Counted from the first letter of the stretch, positions 17,641-27,218 are shown. The stretch is DNA of 64,000 nucleotides from Lysinibacillus sphaericus (GCF_002982115.1 NZ_CP019980.1:3170001-3234000); one strand, 5' to 3'. Program-made: numbers and translations. Notes: generated by a model from the letters alone, not told the origin.

Positions 17641-20355
17641 TACCTCCATAGGTTCTATGACTGTTCCTCCATTTGTATGAAATATAATATTCACAGGTGT
17701 TGATGGTGAATAATCATTGTTGTTTACTGGCTCTTGTATAGGTGCTGGACTCGGTGTTGGTTCATTACTAGATACAACCTGCTCAACCGTGATTTGAGCG
17801 GTTGCTGTCCTACTACCGTCTATTGTTGTTACTATAATATCTGCTACTCCTGCCGATTTTGGTGTGACCATTCCATTTTGATCTACAGTAGCAACAGTTG
17901 GGTTACTACTTCTCCAACTCACATTCTGATTACCTGCATTTGCTGGAAATATCGTTGCAGTCAATGCTACTGGGCTACCACCTACCTGTAATTGTAAATT
18001 TGTTGGCTGCACTATTACACTCGTAACCGGGATAGAAGGTTCTTGTACAAGCAATGTATAGACACCCTGTTCACCGTTTTGAGCTGTAACAATAATGGGA
18101 ATAGTCATTGTCTCTCCGGCTATTATAGTAATCGTATCAGTTGTAGTGGTTTTCCCATTAATCATCACACTTGCATTAACATTCGTTGGTAGTGCAGTCA
18201 CTTGTATAGTTGAAGTAGCAAGATCTGGCTGAATTGTATACCTATTTATAGTTGGCTGGAAGCTTGGATTTAATATGCCTTGATCTACTATTAAGGTTTG
18301 CAATGTCACATCGCTAGATGGTGCGCGTGCTACTGTCAGAGTATATGTTTTTTGGGTTTTACCGTCTGGGGCTGTGACGACGATGGATACCGTTTTTGCT
18401 TGCCCTACTAAAAGTTCTATTGAATCCAACGCTGTATGCTTGCCATTAATAGTCACACTTGCTTCGCTATTTGTAGTAACGGCTTCCACATCAAGCATTG
18501 TCACATTATGTTCTACTTGTAATGTATAATTTTCTTCGTCTGCTTTAAAGACAGGACTTAGAATACCCTCGCTTACAGATAATCTCTGTAATGTCGCATC
18601 CTCTGACAATGCTCTCATAACCGTCAATGTGTATGTTTTTTGTGTTTTGCCATCTTGTGCTGTCACCACTATTGGAATTGTGGTTGGTTGTCCTGCCACC
18701 AATGTTATTGTTTCGGATGTTGTAACATTACCATTAATGGTCATACTTGCTTGGCTGTCGGTCGTACTTGCGGCAATATCTAGTGTTGTAACATCATTCC
18801 CTACTTGTACCATGTAGTTTTCTTCGTTTGCTGAGAAGGCAGGATTTAATGTACCTTCGCTTACAGTTAAATTCTTTAATGTCGCATCCTCTGACAATGC
18901 TCTCGTGACCGTCAATGTGTACGTTTTTTGTGTTTTGCCATCTTGTGCTGTCACCACTATTGGAATTGTGGTTTCTCCCACAACTAGCTCTACCGTTTCT
19001 GATGATGTTTTATTATTCACCGCTACCTTCGCTCCATCACTTGTTGGAGAAGTTGTAATTTGAATTGATGAAACAGCATGTTCTACCTGTACTGTATACA
19101 TTTCTTGATTTGCCGAAAATGTTGGACTTAATGTACCTTGATTTATAGTCAAGCCTTTTAAGCTAGCATCGGTCGATGTTAATCTTACTATAGTAAGTGT
19201 GTATGTTTTTTTAGTATGACCATCTTGAGCTGTCACAACAATTGGAATTATATTTCTACCAACATCAAGATTGGCCTGATAACTCAAAGTGCCAGTAGAT
19301 GATAGTTTCCCTTCTATATTAATTGCGGCTAGGGAATCAAAAGCTGTTGCTGTGATAGTTAACATAGAAACATCATTGCCTACAGTTACTTGATGATTCG
19401 GATGATTCGATAAAAGAGGTATTGTGAATGTACCTATCTTTAGACTACTTAAATTTGCATCGGAGGGTAAAGGAGTCATTTTTTGTACACGTTGATTTAA
19501 TGCTTCCCCCTCTATGACGTATAAATTCCCTGCTGTATCTATTGCTAATTGGCTAGGATATATAAGTTTACCATCTAGTGAACTTTCAGCACCCCATTGA
19601 GCTAGATACTCTCCATCTGATGTAAACTTCTGTATTCTCCAATTATTCTTATCAGCAACATAAATATTCCCATTAGGATCTACTGCTATTCCTTCAGGTA
19701 AACTAAATTTATTTTTCCATCCATAAGATAAATCTGTGCCATCTGAACCTAGCTTTTTAACCCTATTGGAAAATGTATCCGTAATATACATATTTCCTGC
19801 CTTATCAAGTGCAATGTCAGCAGGATAACCCATTTGCCCAAACTGAGCTATATATGTTCCATCTGCAGTAAATTTTTGTATACGATTGTTTACAGAGTCC
19901 GCTACATAGACATTCCCCGTATCATCTATCGCGATGCCTCGAGGATATTTAAATTGTCCATTACCAGTGCCCTCGCTCCCCCACTGTTTTATCAATCTGC
20001 CATCTAAGTTCAATTTGTAAATGATATGTTCTATTCTACTTGATACATAGATATTACCAGAGGCATCATCCACTGCAATTCCTCCTAGTTGTTTGCCTGG
20101 ATCACCAGTACAAAAACCTATAAGCTTTGTTCCATCCGCTTTAAATTTTCTTACACAAGTACTACCCGAATCTAAAACATAAATATTTCCATACTTATCT
20201 ACTTCTATTCCCCCAGATATTCGAAGACCAGAAGTTTGTAATGTTAGTGGTTTAAACTTTCCAAGCTCCGAAGCCTCTACAGAAGATAAGGTTATTAGGA
20301 AAAAGTGTATAGCTATATATAGAAGTGCGAAAAATCTCAATTTCTTGAAACTCAA
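16906..20355 (-). CDS. SLH-anchored surface protein with NHL propeller and cadherin-like repeats
   Basis: This 1149-residue exported protein has a signal peptide (MSFKKLRFF then a hydrophobic stretch ending near EAS). Next come about six NHL repeats (roughly 25-320; GIAIDDTGNVYVADSVNNRIQKF-like units) that should form a beta-propeller. About six cadherin-like beta-sandwich repeats follow, each ending in VTAQDGKTQKTYTLTV-like strands. A Big2 Ig-like domain (QLQVGGSPVALTATIFP), one InlB-type repeat and three SLH domains that bind cell-wall polymer complete the protein. I chose the TTG at 20355, nine bases after AGGAG; two ATG codons just before it sit too close to that site. The ligand is unknown; surface binding is inferred from the architecture. 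Confidence 0.88.
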   Translation of the reverse strand: MSFKKLRFFALLYIAIHFFLITLSSVEASELGKFKPLTLQTSGLRISGGIEVDKYGNIYVLDSGSTCVRKFKADGTKLIGFCTGDPGKQLGGIAVDDASGNIYVSSRIEHIIYKLNLDGRLIKQWGSEGTGNGQFKYPRGIAIDDTGNVYVADSVNNRIQKFTADGTYIAQFGQMGYPADIALDKAGNMYITDTFSNRVKKLGSDGTDLSYGWKNKFSLPEGIAVDPNGNIYVADKNNWRIQKFTSDGEYLAQWGAESSLDGKLIYPSQLAIDTAGNLYVIEGEALNQRVQKMTPLPSDANLSSLKIGTFTIPLLSNHPNHQVTVGNDVSMLTITATAFDSLAAINIEGKLSSTGTLSYQANLDVGRNIIPIVVTAQDGHTKKTYTLTIVRLTSTDASLKGLTINQGTLSPTFSANQEMYTVQVEHAVSSIQITTSPTSDGAKVAVNNKTSSETVELVVGETTIPIVVTAQDGKTQKTYTLTVTRALSEDATLKNLTVSEGTLNPAFSANEENYMVQVGNDVTTLDIAASTTDSQASMTINGNVTTSETITLVAGQPTTIPIVVTAQDGKTQKTYTLTVMRALSEDATLQRLSVSEGILSPVFKADEENYTLQVEHNVTMLDVEAVTTNSEASVTINGKHTALDSIELLVGQAKTVSIVVTAPDGKTQKTYTLTVARAPSSDVTLQTLIVDQGILNPSFQPTINRYTIQPDLATSTIQVTALPTNVNASVMINGKTTTTDTITIIAGETMTIPIIVTAQNGEQGVYTLLVQEPSIPVTSVIVQPTNLQLQVGGSPVALTATIFPANAGNQNVSWRSSNPTVATVDQNGMVTPKSAGVADIIVTTIDGSRTATAQITVEQVVSSNEPTPSPAPIQEPVNNNDYSPSTPVNIIFHTNGGTVIEPMEVIYNTKLSNLPIPTREDFRFAGWYQDKELTKPWDKGTLVKESLTLYAKWTALPEEEAESSKDSQPPKTPQPLLPIVTFQDIENHWAQEIIEALATQGVITGYKDGTFRPNETISRQHVAVLLTRAFTFEASRLSIAFLDVAPHHPYYHEITILQQAGIIDGIDGAFHPTDHLTRAQLAKILANTLQLQPQTTSSFTDVDSSHWSAGYIGALERVGIALGDNGKFRPEAFVTRAQLAAFLYRAMQQ

Positions 20356-20429
20356 CCTCATCATCTCCTGAATTTTATTATTTAAAAATATATAATCTAA
20401 ATTATTCATCGATGCTCGCAAAACCTAAA

Positions 20430-20479
20430 GAAAAGCTGACAATGAATAGTTATTTATGATTTATCCTCGTCAGCTTTTC
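20430..20479. other. Inverted repeat in the leader of the NHL/SLH gene
   Basis: Perfect 11-bp arms (GAAAAGCTGAC and its complement) are separated by 28 nt, about 75 bp before the start codon. On the minus strand the second arm runs into TTTTCTTTAGGTTTT, so an attenuator is possible. Confidence 0.45.
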
Positions 20480-20547
20480 AGAGTAACCCTTCTCGTATTA
20501 ACTCTATAATGTTCCTCAGAAATAATATCACTATCTATTTTTTTCTT

Positions 20548-20567
20548 ATATTATTTGAAAGTAATAT
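20548..20567. promoter_or_regulatory. Palindromic operator-like site upstream of the NHL/SLH gene
   Basis: ATATTATT-N4-AGTAATAT is one mismatch away from the palindrome found twice upstream of the neighbouring SLH gene (25325 and 25546). It lies about 190 bp before the start codon. Confidence 0.5.
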
Positions 20568-20640
20568 TAATCTATAAAAATCTTACTCTATTCCGATATA
20601 ACCGAATGAAGCTATTCTATTGCTTCATGTCCTAAAAGAT

Positions 20641-21360
20641 TTATTGCTGCATTGCTCGATATAAAAAAGCTGCTAATTGTGCTCTTGTCACAGAAGCTTC
20701 AGGTCGGAACTTACCATTATCACCTAATGCTATCCCTGCCCGTTCTAGTGCCCCGATATACCCCGCACTCCAATGACTGCTATCTACATCCGTAAATGAA
20801 CTTGTAGTTTGTGGTTGGAGCTGTAATGTATTCGCTAATATTTTCGCCAATTGGGCGCGTGTAAGATGGTCGGCTGGATGAAAGGCTCCATCAATCCCGT
20901 CTATAATACCCGCCTGCTGTAAGATCGTAATCTCATGATAATACGGATGATGTGGTGCTACATCTGAGAAAGCTATTGATGGACGACTCGCCTCAAATGT
21001 AAATGCACGTGTCAAGAGGACCGCTACGTGCTGGCGGCTTATCGTCTCATTTGGACGGAAAGTACCATCCTTATAGCCTGTAATGACCCCTTGCGTCGCC
21101 AATGCCTCAATTATTTCCTGTGCCCAATGGTTTTCAATATCTTGGAAAGTCACGATTGGCGGCAATGGCTGTGGTGTTTTAGGTGGCTGTGAATTTATCG
21201 CTTCTTCCTCTGGTAAGGCTGTCCATTTTGCATAGAGCGTTAAACTTTCTTTCACCAGCATCCGTTTATCCCACGGTTTCGTTAATTCCTTGTCTTGATA
21301 CCAACCAGCAAAACGGTAACCTTCTCTTGTCGGTATAGGTAAGTCGCTAACTGTTGTATT
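20641..21360. repeat. Near-identical 3' block shared with the neighbouring SLH gene (copy 2)
   Basis: This is the counterpart of 16906-17640 and covers the last InlB-type repeat and three SLH domains. Identity at synonymous sites points to recent duplication or gene conversion. Confidence 0.85.
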
Positions 21361-24300
21361 ATAGGCAATCTCTATGTCCTTTAAAGATAACCCTCCATTT
21401 GTCTCGAGGGATATTTGAATGGATCTTGATGGATTAGCGGAATTATTGCCTTCCGATGTGGATGGACCCGTAACATTACCTTCATTTGGTGTAGAAGGGT
21501 TCGATGCCCACTGTGCATACAATGTGACATCTGCTTTTCCCATTTGGAAGGTTGCATTTTCAGCATAGGATATTCCTTTTCCATCCGCTTGTGTATTCCA
21601 GCCTGTAAATGTATAGCCTGTCCTTACTAATTGTCCACTATTTCCTTGAACTGTTACCGTTTTGTTTTCTTCATACTGTGTACTATCCTGTGGTACAGTA
21701 CCACTTGTTGCGCCATTTGCATCATAGGTTACGGTATACGCTGGCGTATTAGTTTTCGTCCACTGTGCATAGAGGATGACATCCGCTGTACCGATTGGGA
21801 AAACGTCATTTGCCTGATACATCGTGCCTTGTCCATCCACTTGTGTATTCCAACCTGCAAATAGATAGCCATCTCTTACTAGATTGCCGCTATTTCCTTG
21901 GACTGTTACCACATCATTTTCTTCGTATAACGCACTATCCTGTGGTACAGTACCACTTATTGCGCCATTTGCATCATAGGTTACGGTATACGTTGGCGTA
22001 TTAGGTTTCGTCCATTGTGCATAAAGAATTACATCCTCTGTACCCATTTGGAAAGTTTCATCGGCAAAATACAGCTTTCCTTGTCCATCTGCTTGCGTAT
22101 TCCAACCTGCAAATAGATAGCCATCTCTTACTAGATTGCCACTATTTCCTTGAACTGTTACCATTTCATTTTCTTCGTATAGCGCACTATCCTGTGGTAC
22201 AGTACCACTTGTTGCGCCATTTGCGTCATAGGTTACCGTATAATGATTCTTTATCCATTGTGCGTATAGAATCACATCCGTTGTACCGATTTGAAAAGTT
22301 TCATCCGCAAAATACGGCTCTCCTTGTCCATCCGCTTGTGTATTCCAACCTGCAAACGTATAGCCTGTTCTTACTAATTGTCCACTATTTCCTTGAACTG
22401 TTACCGTTTTGTTTTCTTCATACTGTGTACTATCCTGTGGTACAGTACCACTTGTTGCGCCATTTGCATGATAGGTTACGGTATACGTTGGCGTATTAGG
22501 TTTCGTCCATTGTGCATAAAGAATTACATCCGCTGTACCTATTTGGAAAGTTGCATTTGCATTATACGCCGTGCCTTGTCCATCTGCTTGTGTATTCCAG
22601 CCTGCAAATAGATAGCCCTCTCTTACTAGATTACCGCTATTTCCTTGAACTGTTACCGTTTCATTTTCTTCGTATAGCGCACTATCCTGTGGTACAGTAC
22701 CACTTGTTGCGCCATTTGCATGATAGGTTACGATATACGTTGGCGTATTAGGTTTCGTCCAGTGTGCATAAAGAATCACATCTGCTGTACCGATTGGGAA
22801 AGTTTCATTTGCATTATACGCCGTGCCTTGTCCATCTGCTTGTGTATTCCAACCTGCAAACATATAGCCTGTCCTTACTAATTGTCCACTATTTCCTTGG
22901 ACTGTTACCGTTTTATTTTCTTCATACTGTGTACTATCCTGTGGTACAGTACCACTTGTTGCGCCATTTGCATCATAGGTTACGGTATACGTTGACGTAT
23001 TAGGTTTCGTCCATTGTGCATAAAGAATTACATCCGCTGTACCTATTTGGAAAGTTGCATTTGCATTATACGCCGCGCCTTGTCCATCCGCTTGTGTATT
23101 CCAACCTGCAAATAGATAGCCATCTCTTACTAGATTGCCACTATTTCCTTGGACTGTTACCACTTCATTTTCTTCGTATAACGCACTATCCTGTGGTACT
23201 TGACCACTCGTTGCGCCATTTGCGTCATAGGTTACCGTATAATGATTCTTTATCCATTGTGCGTATAGAATCACATCCGTTGTACCGATTTGAAAAGTTT
23301 CATCCGCAAAATACGGCTCTCCTTGTCCATCCGCTTGTGTATTCCATCCCGCAAATAGATAGCCATCCTTTACTAGATTACCGCTATTCCCTTGGACTGT
23401 TACTATTTTATTTTCTTCATACTGGGTACTGTCCTGTGGTACAGTACCACTTGTTGCGCCGTTTGCATTATAGGTTACTGTATAGTACGGTGTCGTTTCG
23501 TATACACCTAAATCAATGGCTGCGCCTTGAATTCGTCTTTTCCCTGCTAAATCTGTGGCAATACTATGTGCATCTGAATTCCCTGCATCAATTGCTGGTC
23601 CGCCAACTTTTAAATGCAGATTTCCGCTAGTTGGGGAGACGAATACATCATCAGGCACATAAGTTGCAGGACCGGTAGGATTTGAAGTTGCATCAAACAA
23701 TTGACCTTTGTATCCTTTTTCTACCGGCACATCGAGCAAACTATTTGTTGTCTGCCCCTGATAATCAGTCAGTGCTGCTGTATGACCATTTCCAATAATA
23801 ATACTATTAATAATTTTGCTATTTGCAGCACCTCCGTAAATAGCTGCTGGACTATTTGAATAGATGGTCGCATTTATCAAGCTAAAATCCGCAAAAATAT
23901 TATAAAGAGCACTACCCTTATTCGCATTATTTGAAATAAATAGGGCATTAATTAATGATGGATTGCCAGACTCATTAAGTAATCCACCACCTAACTCGCT
24001 TTTATTTCCATTAAAAATTACATTTGTGATAAGTGGATTACTTTGCAATCGATTGTATATTCCACCACCCCTACTTATTGCTATATTCCCATGAAATTCG
24101 ACGTTATTTAATTCCGGAGCACTTCTGTTAGCATTAAACATAGCTCCTCCACTATCCGATTCATTGTTCCTAAATATTACATCTGTGAATTTTGGGCTAC
24201 TCTCTCTATCATTAACTATTCCCCCTCCAAAATACGCTGCTTTATTTTGCTCAAACATGACATTTGTTAAGATTGACTTATTACCAGGTCCATTATTGTA

Positions 24301-25272
24301 TATCCCACCTCCTTGTTGCGATGCTATATTTTGGCTAAATGTCACATCTGTTAAGGTTGAGGCACTATTACCGTAATTTGCTATACCTCCTCCGTGAGCC
24401 GCTTCATTGTTCGTAAATTTTGCGTGCTCTATTATAATGTCACATGAATTATTTTGAATGCCCCCACCGCTACGTGTTGCTTTATTTTTATTAAAGACCA
24501 CATTTGTTATTTTAGGAGCACTCTCATTCCAATTGAATATACCTCCTCCTGAGTTCGCTTCATTGTCAGTAAACTCAACATTCATTAAGGTTGGTGAACT
24601 TTGCAAATTGTACATCCCACCACCAAAATAGTTTGCCTTATTGCCATAAAAAATAACATTCCTCAAAGTTGGGTTATTTCCTGAATTGTACATACCTCCC
24701 CCATGCTTATGAGAAGTGAGATAACCATCCGCATGTCCTGCTGAGATCGTGACGCCATCAAGGATTGCAGTTGCATTTAATTTTAAATCATAATTATTTG
24801 GATGATAAAAAACATGATATGCCGCTTCTCCACTTGGAAGTGCACCACTTAATATCGTTTTATTGTGCGTGAAATCTCGATTCTCGACTGTCTCCTCATC
24901 ACTATCTCCTTTAAAGCCACCGTAAATAGCTACACCATTTTTCATTTTGAAATGGGCAGTACGAGCGTCCCTCACATCATCTAGTCGTGTCGGTGTATAT
25001 GTTCCTTGTGCAATCCAAATTTGGTCACCAGTCTTTGCCTTTGATAATGCGCTCTGTAAATCTAGAAAAGCATTCTCCCAACTTGTACCATCTTTTTTAC
25101 CACCAGCAACATTTGTATTCACATAAATAATGTTGCTCGCCGCTAATAACGAGCTTTGCTGGACTGTCTGATGATTCATTGCTGCAAGCACAGGTATACT
25201 ACCAATGAAGGTATATAAGATTAATAAACATATAGAAAGAATGGGTATTACCTGTGGCCTAGTCTTTCTCAT
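20641..25272 (-). CDS. SLH-anchored surface protein with beta-helix and InlB-type repeats
   Basis: This 1543-residue exported protein has a signal peptide (about 1-31, ending VLAA). A right-handed beta-helix region follows (about 50-590), built from Pmp-like repeats GGGMYN/GGGIYN with TNVxFxxNxA between them. Eight near-identical InlB-type (Flg_new) repeats of about 80 residues follow, each with YTVTYDANGATSG and GYLFAGWNTQADG, then one divergent repeat and three SLH domains. The SLH domains anchor it to the cell wall and the repeats probably form a stalk. GAGGGATGGT precedes the ATG. The domain plan suggests an adhesin or matrix protein, but no partner is known. Confidence 0.9.
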   Translation of the reverse strand: MRKTRPQVIPILSICLLILYTFIGSIPVLAAMNHQTVQQSSLLAASNIIYVNTNVAGGKKDGTSWENAFLDLQSALSKAKTGDQIWIAQGTYTPTRLDDVRDARTAHFKMKNGVAIYGGFKGDSDEETVENRDFTHNKTILSGALPSGEAAYHVFYHPNNYDLKLNATAILDGVTISAGHADGYLTSHKHGGGMYNSGNNPTLRNVIFYGNKANYFGGGMYNLQSSPTLMNVEFTDNEANSGGGIFNWNESAPKITNVVFNKNKATRSGGGIQNNSCDIIIEHAKFTNNEAAHGGGIANYGNSASTLTDVTFSQNIASQQGGGIYNNGPGNKSILTNVMFEQNKAAYFGGGIVNDRESSPKFTDVIFRNNESDSGGAMFNANRSAPELNNVEFHGNIAISRGGGIYNRLQSNPLITNVIFNGNKSELGGGLLNESGNPSLINALFISNNANKGSALYNIFADFSLINATIYSNSPAAIYGGAANSKIINSIIIGNGHTAALTDYQGQTTNSLLDVPVEKGYKGQLFDATSNPTGPATYVPDDVFVSPTSGNLHLKVGGPAIDAGNSDAHSIATDLAGKRRIQGAAIDLGVYETTPYYTVTYNANGATSGTVPQDSTQYEENKIVTVQGNSGNLVKDGYLFAGWNTQADGQGEPYFADETFQIGTTDVILYAQWIKNHYTVTYDANGATSGQVPQDSALYEENEVVTVQGNSGNLVRDGYLFAGWNTQADGQGAAYNANATFQIGTADVILYAQWTKPNTSTYTVTYDANGATSGTVPQDSTQYEENKTVTVQGNSGQLVRTGYMFAGWNTQADGQGTAYNANETFPIGTADVILYAHWTKPNTPTYIVTYHANGATSGTVPQDSALYEENETVTVQGNSGNLVREGYLFAGWNTQADGQGTAYNANATFQIGTADVILYAQWTKPNTPTYTVTYHANGATSGTVPQDSTQYEENKTVTVQGNSGQLVRTGYTFAGWNTQADGQGEPYFADETFQIGTTDVILYAQWIKNHYTVTYDANGATSGTVPQDSALYEENEMVTVQGNSGNLVRDGYLFAGWNTQADGQGKLYFADETFQMGTEDVILYAQWTKPNTPTYTVTYDANGAISGTVPQDSALYEENDVVTVQGNSGNLVRDGYLFAGWNTQVDGQGTMYQANDVFPIGTADVILYAQWTKTNTPAYTVTYDANGATSGTVPQDSTQYEENKTVTVQGNSGQLVRTGYTFTGWNTQADGKGISYAENATFQMGKADVTLYAQWASNPSTPNEGNVTGPSTSEGNNSANPSRSIQISLETNGGLSLKDIEIAYNTTVSDLPIPTREGYRFAGWYQDKELTKPWDKRMLVKESLTLYAKWTALPEEEAINSQPPKTPQPLPPIVTFQDIENHWAQEIIEALATQGVITGYKDGTFRPNETISRQHVAVLLTRAFTFEASRPSIAFSDVAPHHPYYHEITILQQAGIIDGIDGAFHPADHLTRAQLAKILANTLQLQPQTTSSFTDVDSSHWSAGYIGALERAGIALGDNGKFRPEASVTRAQLAAFLYRAMQQ
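21503..23490. repeat. Tandem InlB-type repeats, eight units of about 240-252 bp
   Basis: Eight in-frame units encode about 80 residues each. Units joined by a KPNTPTY linker have a 252-bp spacing; those joined by KNH are shorter. The units are nearly identical and vary at a few fixed positions (TVPQ/QVPQ, DANG/HANG, KDGYLF/RTGYTF). Confidence 0.9.
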
Positions 25273-25324
25273 ACCATCCCTCTTTTCGTTTAGTCTTGTT
25301 AGAAATTGTTACTATAGCCTACAT

Positions 25325-25344
25325 ATATTACTCAAAAGTAATAT
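25325..25344. promoter_or_regulatory. Palindrome ATATTACT-N4-AGTAATAT, proximal copy
   Basis: Perfect 8-bp arms flank CAAA, ending 53 bp before the start of the beta-helix/SLH gene. It is one of three copies near the SLH genes. Confidence 0.6.
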
Positions 25345-25545
25345 ACGTGTATATCGTGATGATTCCAGTAGTGCAACCGCACACCTTCTGTCCGTGGACT
25401 CTACTAACCTCCCTTCTATTTATTTTATCTTCTCTCTGACTATATATAAAATACTGGAATTATATTAACGGAGGGGAATTGCTTAAAAAGCCTTGAGCAT
25501 ATATCCCGATACGACATAGCTATAGCCAATTTCAATTCCAATTTT

Positions 25546-25565
25546 ATATTACTGAAAAGTAATAT
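25546..25565. promoter_or_regulatory. Palindrome ATATTACT-N4-AGTAATAT, distal copy
   Basis: Perfect 8-bp arms flank GAAA, between the TetR stop codon and the SLH gene. It has the same arms as the copy at 25325. Confidence 0.6.
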
Positions 25566-25618
25566 TCAACTATAAAAAGAAAAATATAAATTTTCCTTTT
25601 TAACTCCATTTGAGAACA

Positions 25619-26218
25619 CTATTTTTCTCTATTTAGCATTCCTTCTATCAGTAAATCGACAATATCCGTTGCGATTTCTTGTGGTTGTTTTTTCTGTGGT
25701 AGTAATTGAATGAATGTTAATCGTTCAATTATGCCTATTAAGCATTCTGCCACTGTTTGCGTATCTAAATCTTTCCGAAAGTAACCTGCATCTACTTCAA
25801 AATCCAGATTGTCTTTTATTTGCTTGACCATTTGTGCTTTTATTTCATCTGCCTTTGTTGATAAATAAAACCCAATACGTGTTAAATTAGGGTTTTTAGA
25901 AAAAAACACCAGTAATTCTTTTACGTTATATATAATACGCTCTTTTACTGTTGCTTGCTCCAATGCAGGCTGTAAGCGGCTTTTTTTGGCAAAATCAATC
26001 ATGCGTAAGCGAAATAAATTTTCTAATTCTTCGAAAATAGCATCCTTATTTTTAAAATACAAATAAAAAGTGGGTTGACTTAATGAAGCAGCTTTAACAA
26101 TCGAACTCACTTTTGTATCATGATATCCATGTTGTGCAAATTCATTTGCTGCGATTTCAAGAAGTAGTGCCCGACTTTCTTCACCACTAGCGCCTTTAGG
26201 TCTTCCTCTTTCTCCCAT
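25619..26218 (-). CDS. TetR/AcrR-family transcriptional regulator
   Basis: This 199-residue protein has a TetR-type helix-turn-helix at about 15-60 (LLEIAANEFAQHGYHDTKVSSIV...SQPTFYLYFKNKDAIFEEL) and an all-helical ligand domain with no recognisable effector signature. It opens with MGERGRPKG, a basic arm common in the family. It lies upstream of the SLH genes in the same direction and has its own long palindrome before the start codon, so autorepression is likely. Control of the SLH gene is possible but not shown. Confidence 0.9.
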   Translation of the reverse strand: MGERGRPKGASGEESRALLLEIAANEFAQHGYHDTKVSSIVKAASLSQPTFYLYFKNKDAIFEELENLFRLRMIDFAKKSRLQPALEQATVKERIIYNVKELLVFFSKNPNLTRIGFYLSTKADEIKAQMVKQIKDNLDFEVDAGYFRKDLDTQTVAECLIGIIERLTFIQLLPQKKQPQEIATDIVDLLIEGMLNREK

Positions 26219-26254
26219 TCAAAACACTCCTACATAAAAATTACTACTAGTCCC

Positions 26255-26283
26255 ACATATACATTTCATTATAATGTATATGT
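26255..26283. promoter_or_regulatory. Probable TetR autoregulatory operator
   Basis: Perfect 11-bp arms (ACATATACATT and its complement) flank a 7-nt spacer 37 bp before the TetR start codon, where TetR proteins usually repress themselves. Confidence 0.55.
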
Positions 26284-26442
26284 AGTTACAATTTCTAAAC
26301 GAACAATCAAAAATTTACTGATACTATACATGAAAGTGACCACTTAGGCAAATACTTTTCCATTCATTCAATTACTTTATTTTGCGACCTTTTATCGCAC
26401 ATCAACATTGTGACACACTATTGGCAAAAGTATAACAAATAC

Positions 26443-26483
26443 ACCTCGTAAAAATTAGACATGAAATCTATCTTTTACGAGGT
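26443..26483 (-). terminator. Terminator after the MBL-fold gene
   Basis: A perfect 11-bp stem (ACCTCGTAAAA with its complement) has a 19-nt loop, 31 bp after the MBL-fold gene. The tail on the minus strand is GTATTTGTT, so it is only moderately T-rich. Confidence 0.55.
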
Positions 26484-26514
26484 TGTCTTTTGTTTGGCTC
26501 ACCATCTTTTTTTA

Positions 26515-27171
26515 CTATTGAAATTTTAAAATCTGCTCATTACTATTTGCCAGACTTAATCCGCCGTGGTAACAAACTACGGATTCTATGTCTAGATTTA
26601 TATATTTCTTTAATGATTGGCGAGCAGCCTCTATATTTAAAGTAGTTGGAAGATGAACTCCCTGCAGTACACCGTTTACACTATACATCGAATCCCCTGC
26701 AACAAGTGTTTTACTTTGCCTCAAATATAGACTAATGTGACCTGGGGTATGTCCTGGCGTATGGATTACGAGAATTCCCCCACAATATGGCAGCTCTTGA
26801 CCGTCATGTAACGTCTCATCTACTCTTCCCTTCGGTGGATTCGCTATATGCCCATCTTTCAGAAGTGGAAAATCCCCTTGAATATAAGGTTTATCTAGCT
26901 CATGCGCGTATACTTTCATATTACTTCCATCGTTTTGTAATATGTCAGGTAGGTTCCCTATATGATCTATATCCTGATGTGTCAAAATCACAACTTGTAT
27001 ATTGTCAAAAGCCACGCCTATCTTATCTATTGCTACGCGCAAATCTTCCATTTGTCCAGGAAATCCAGTGTCTATTAAAACGGCCATGTCTTGATCCCAT
27101 AAAAGCGTGGGATAGATCATGGTCCCATTAAATTCAAGCTCCAAAACCTCTACTCCTTTAGAAACTTGCAT
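26515..27171 (-). CDS. MBL-fold metallo-hydrolase
   Basis: This 218-residue protein has a metallo-beta-lactamase fold. The zinc-binding motif LTHQDIDHIG, a second histidine in HTPGHTPGHISLY and the VAGDSM aspartate are all present. Family members hydrolyse thioesters, lactones and other esters; nothing here picks out a substrate. There is no signal peptide, so it is cytoplasmic. It is not a beta-lactamase by context. Confidence 0.88.
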   Translation of the reverse strand: MQVSKGVEVLELEFNGTMIYPTLLWDQDMAVLIDTGFPGQMEDLRVAIDKIGVAFDNIQVVILTHQDIDHIGNLPDILQNDGSNMKVYAHELDKPYIQGDFPLLKDGHIANPPKGRVDETLHDGQELPYCGGILVIHTPGHTPGHISLYLRQSKTLVAGDSMYSVNGVLQGVHLPTTLNIEAARQSLKKYINLDIESVVCYHGGLSLANSNEQILKFQ

Positions 27172-27218
27172 AACTTTGCCTCCTTGACAATTCGATTTTT
27201 TAATAAGATTTTCTTACA

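Noticed and set aside
21503..23490. Regular repeats resembling a CRISPR array
   Set aside because: The repeats are in-frame protein-coding units of about 240-252 bp with conserved domain sequence and no unique spacers.
21631..23630. Several plus-strand open frames opposite the SLH repeats
   Set aside because: They repeat with the same period as the coding repeats on the other strand and are His/Tyr/Leu-rich antisense artefacts.
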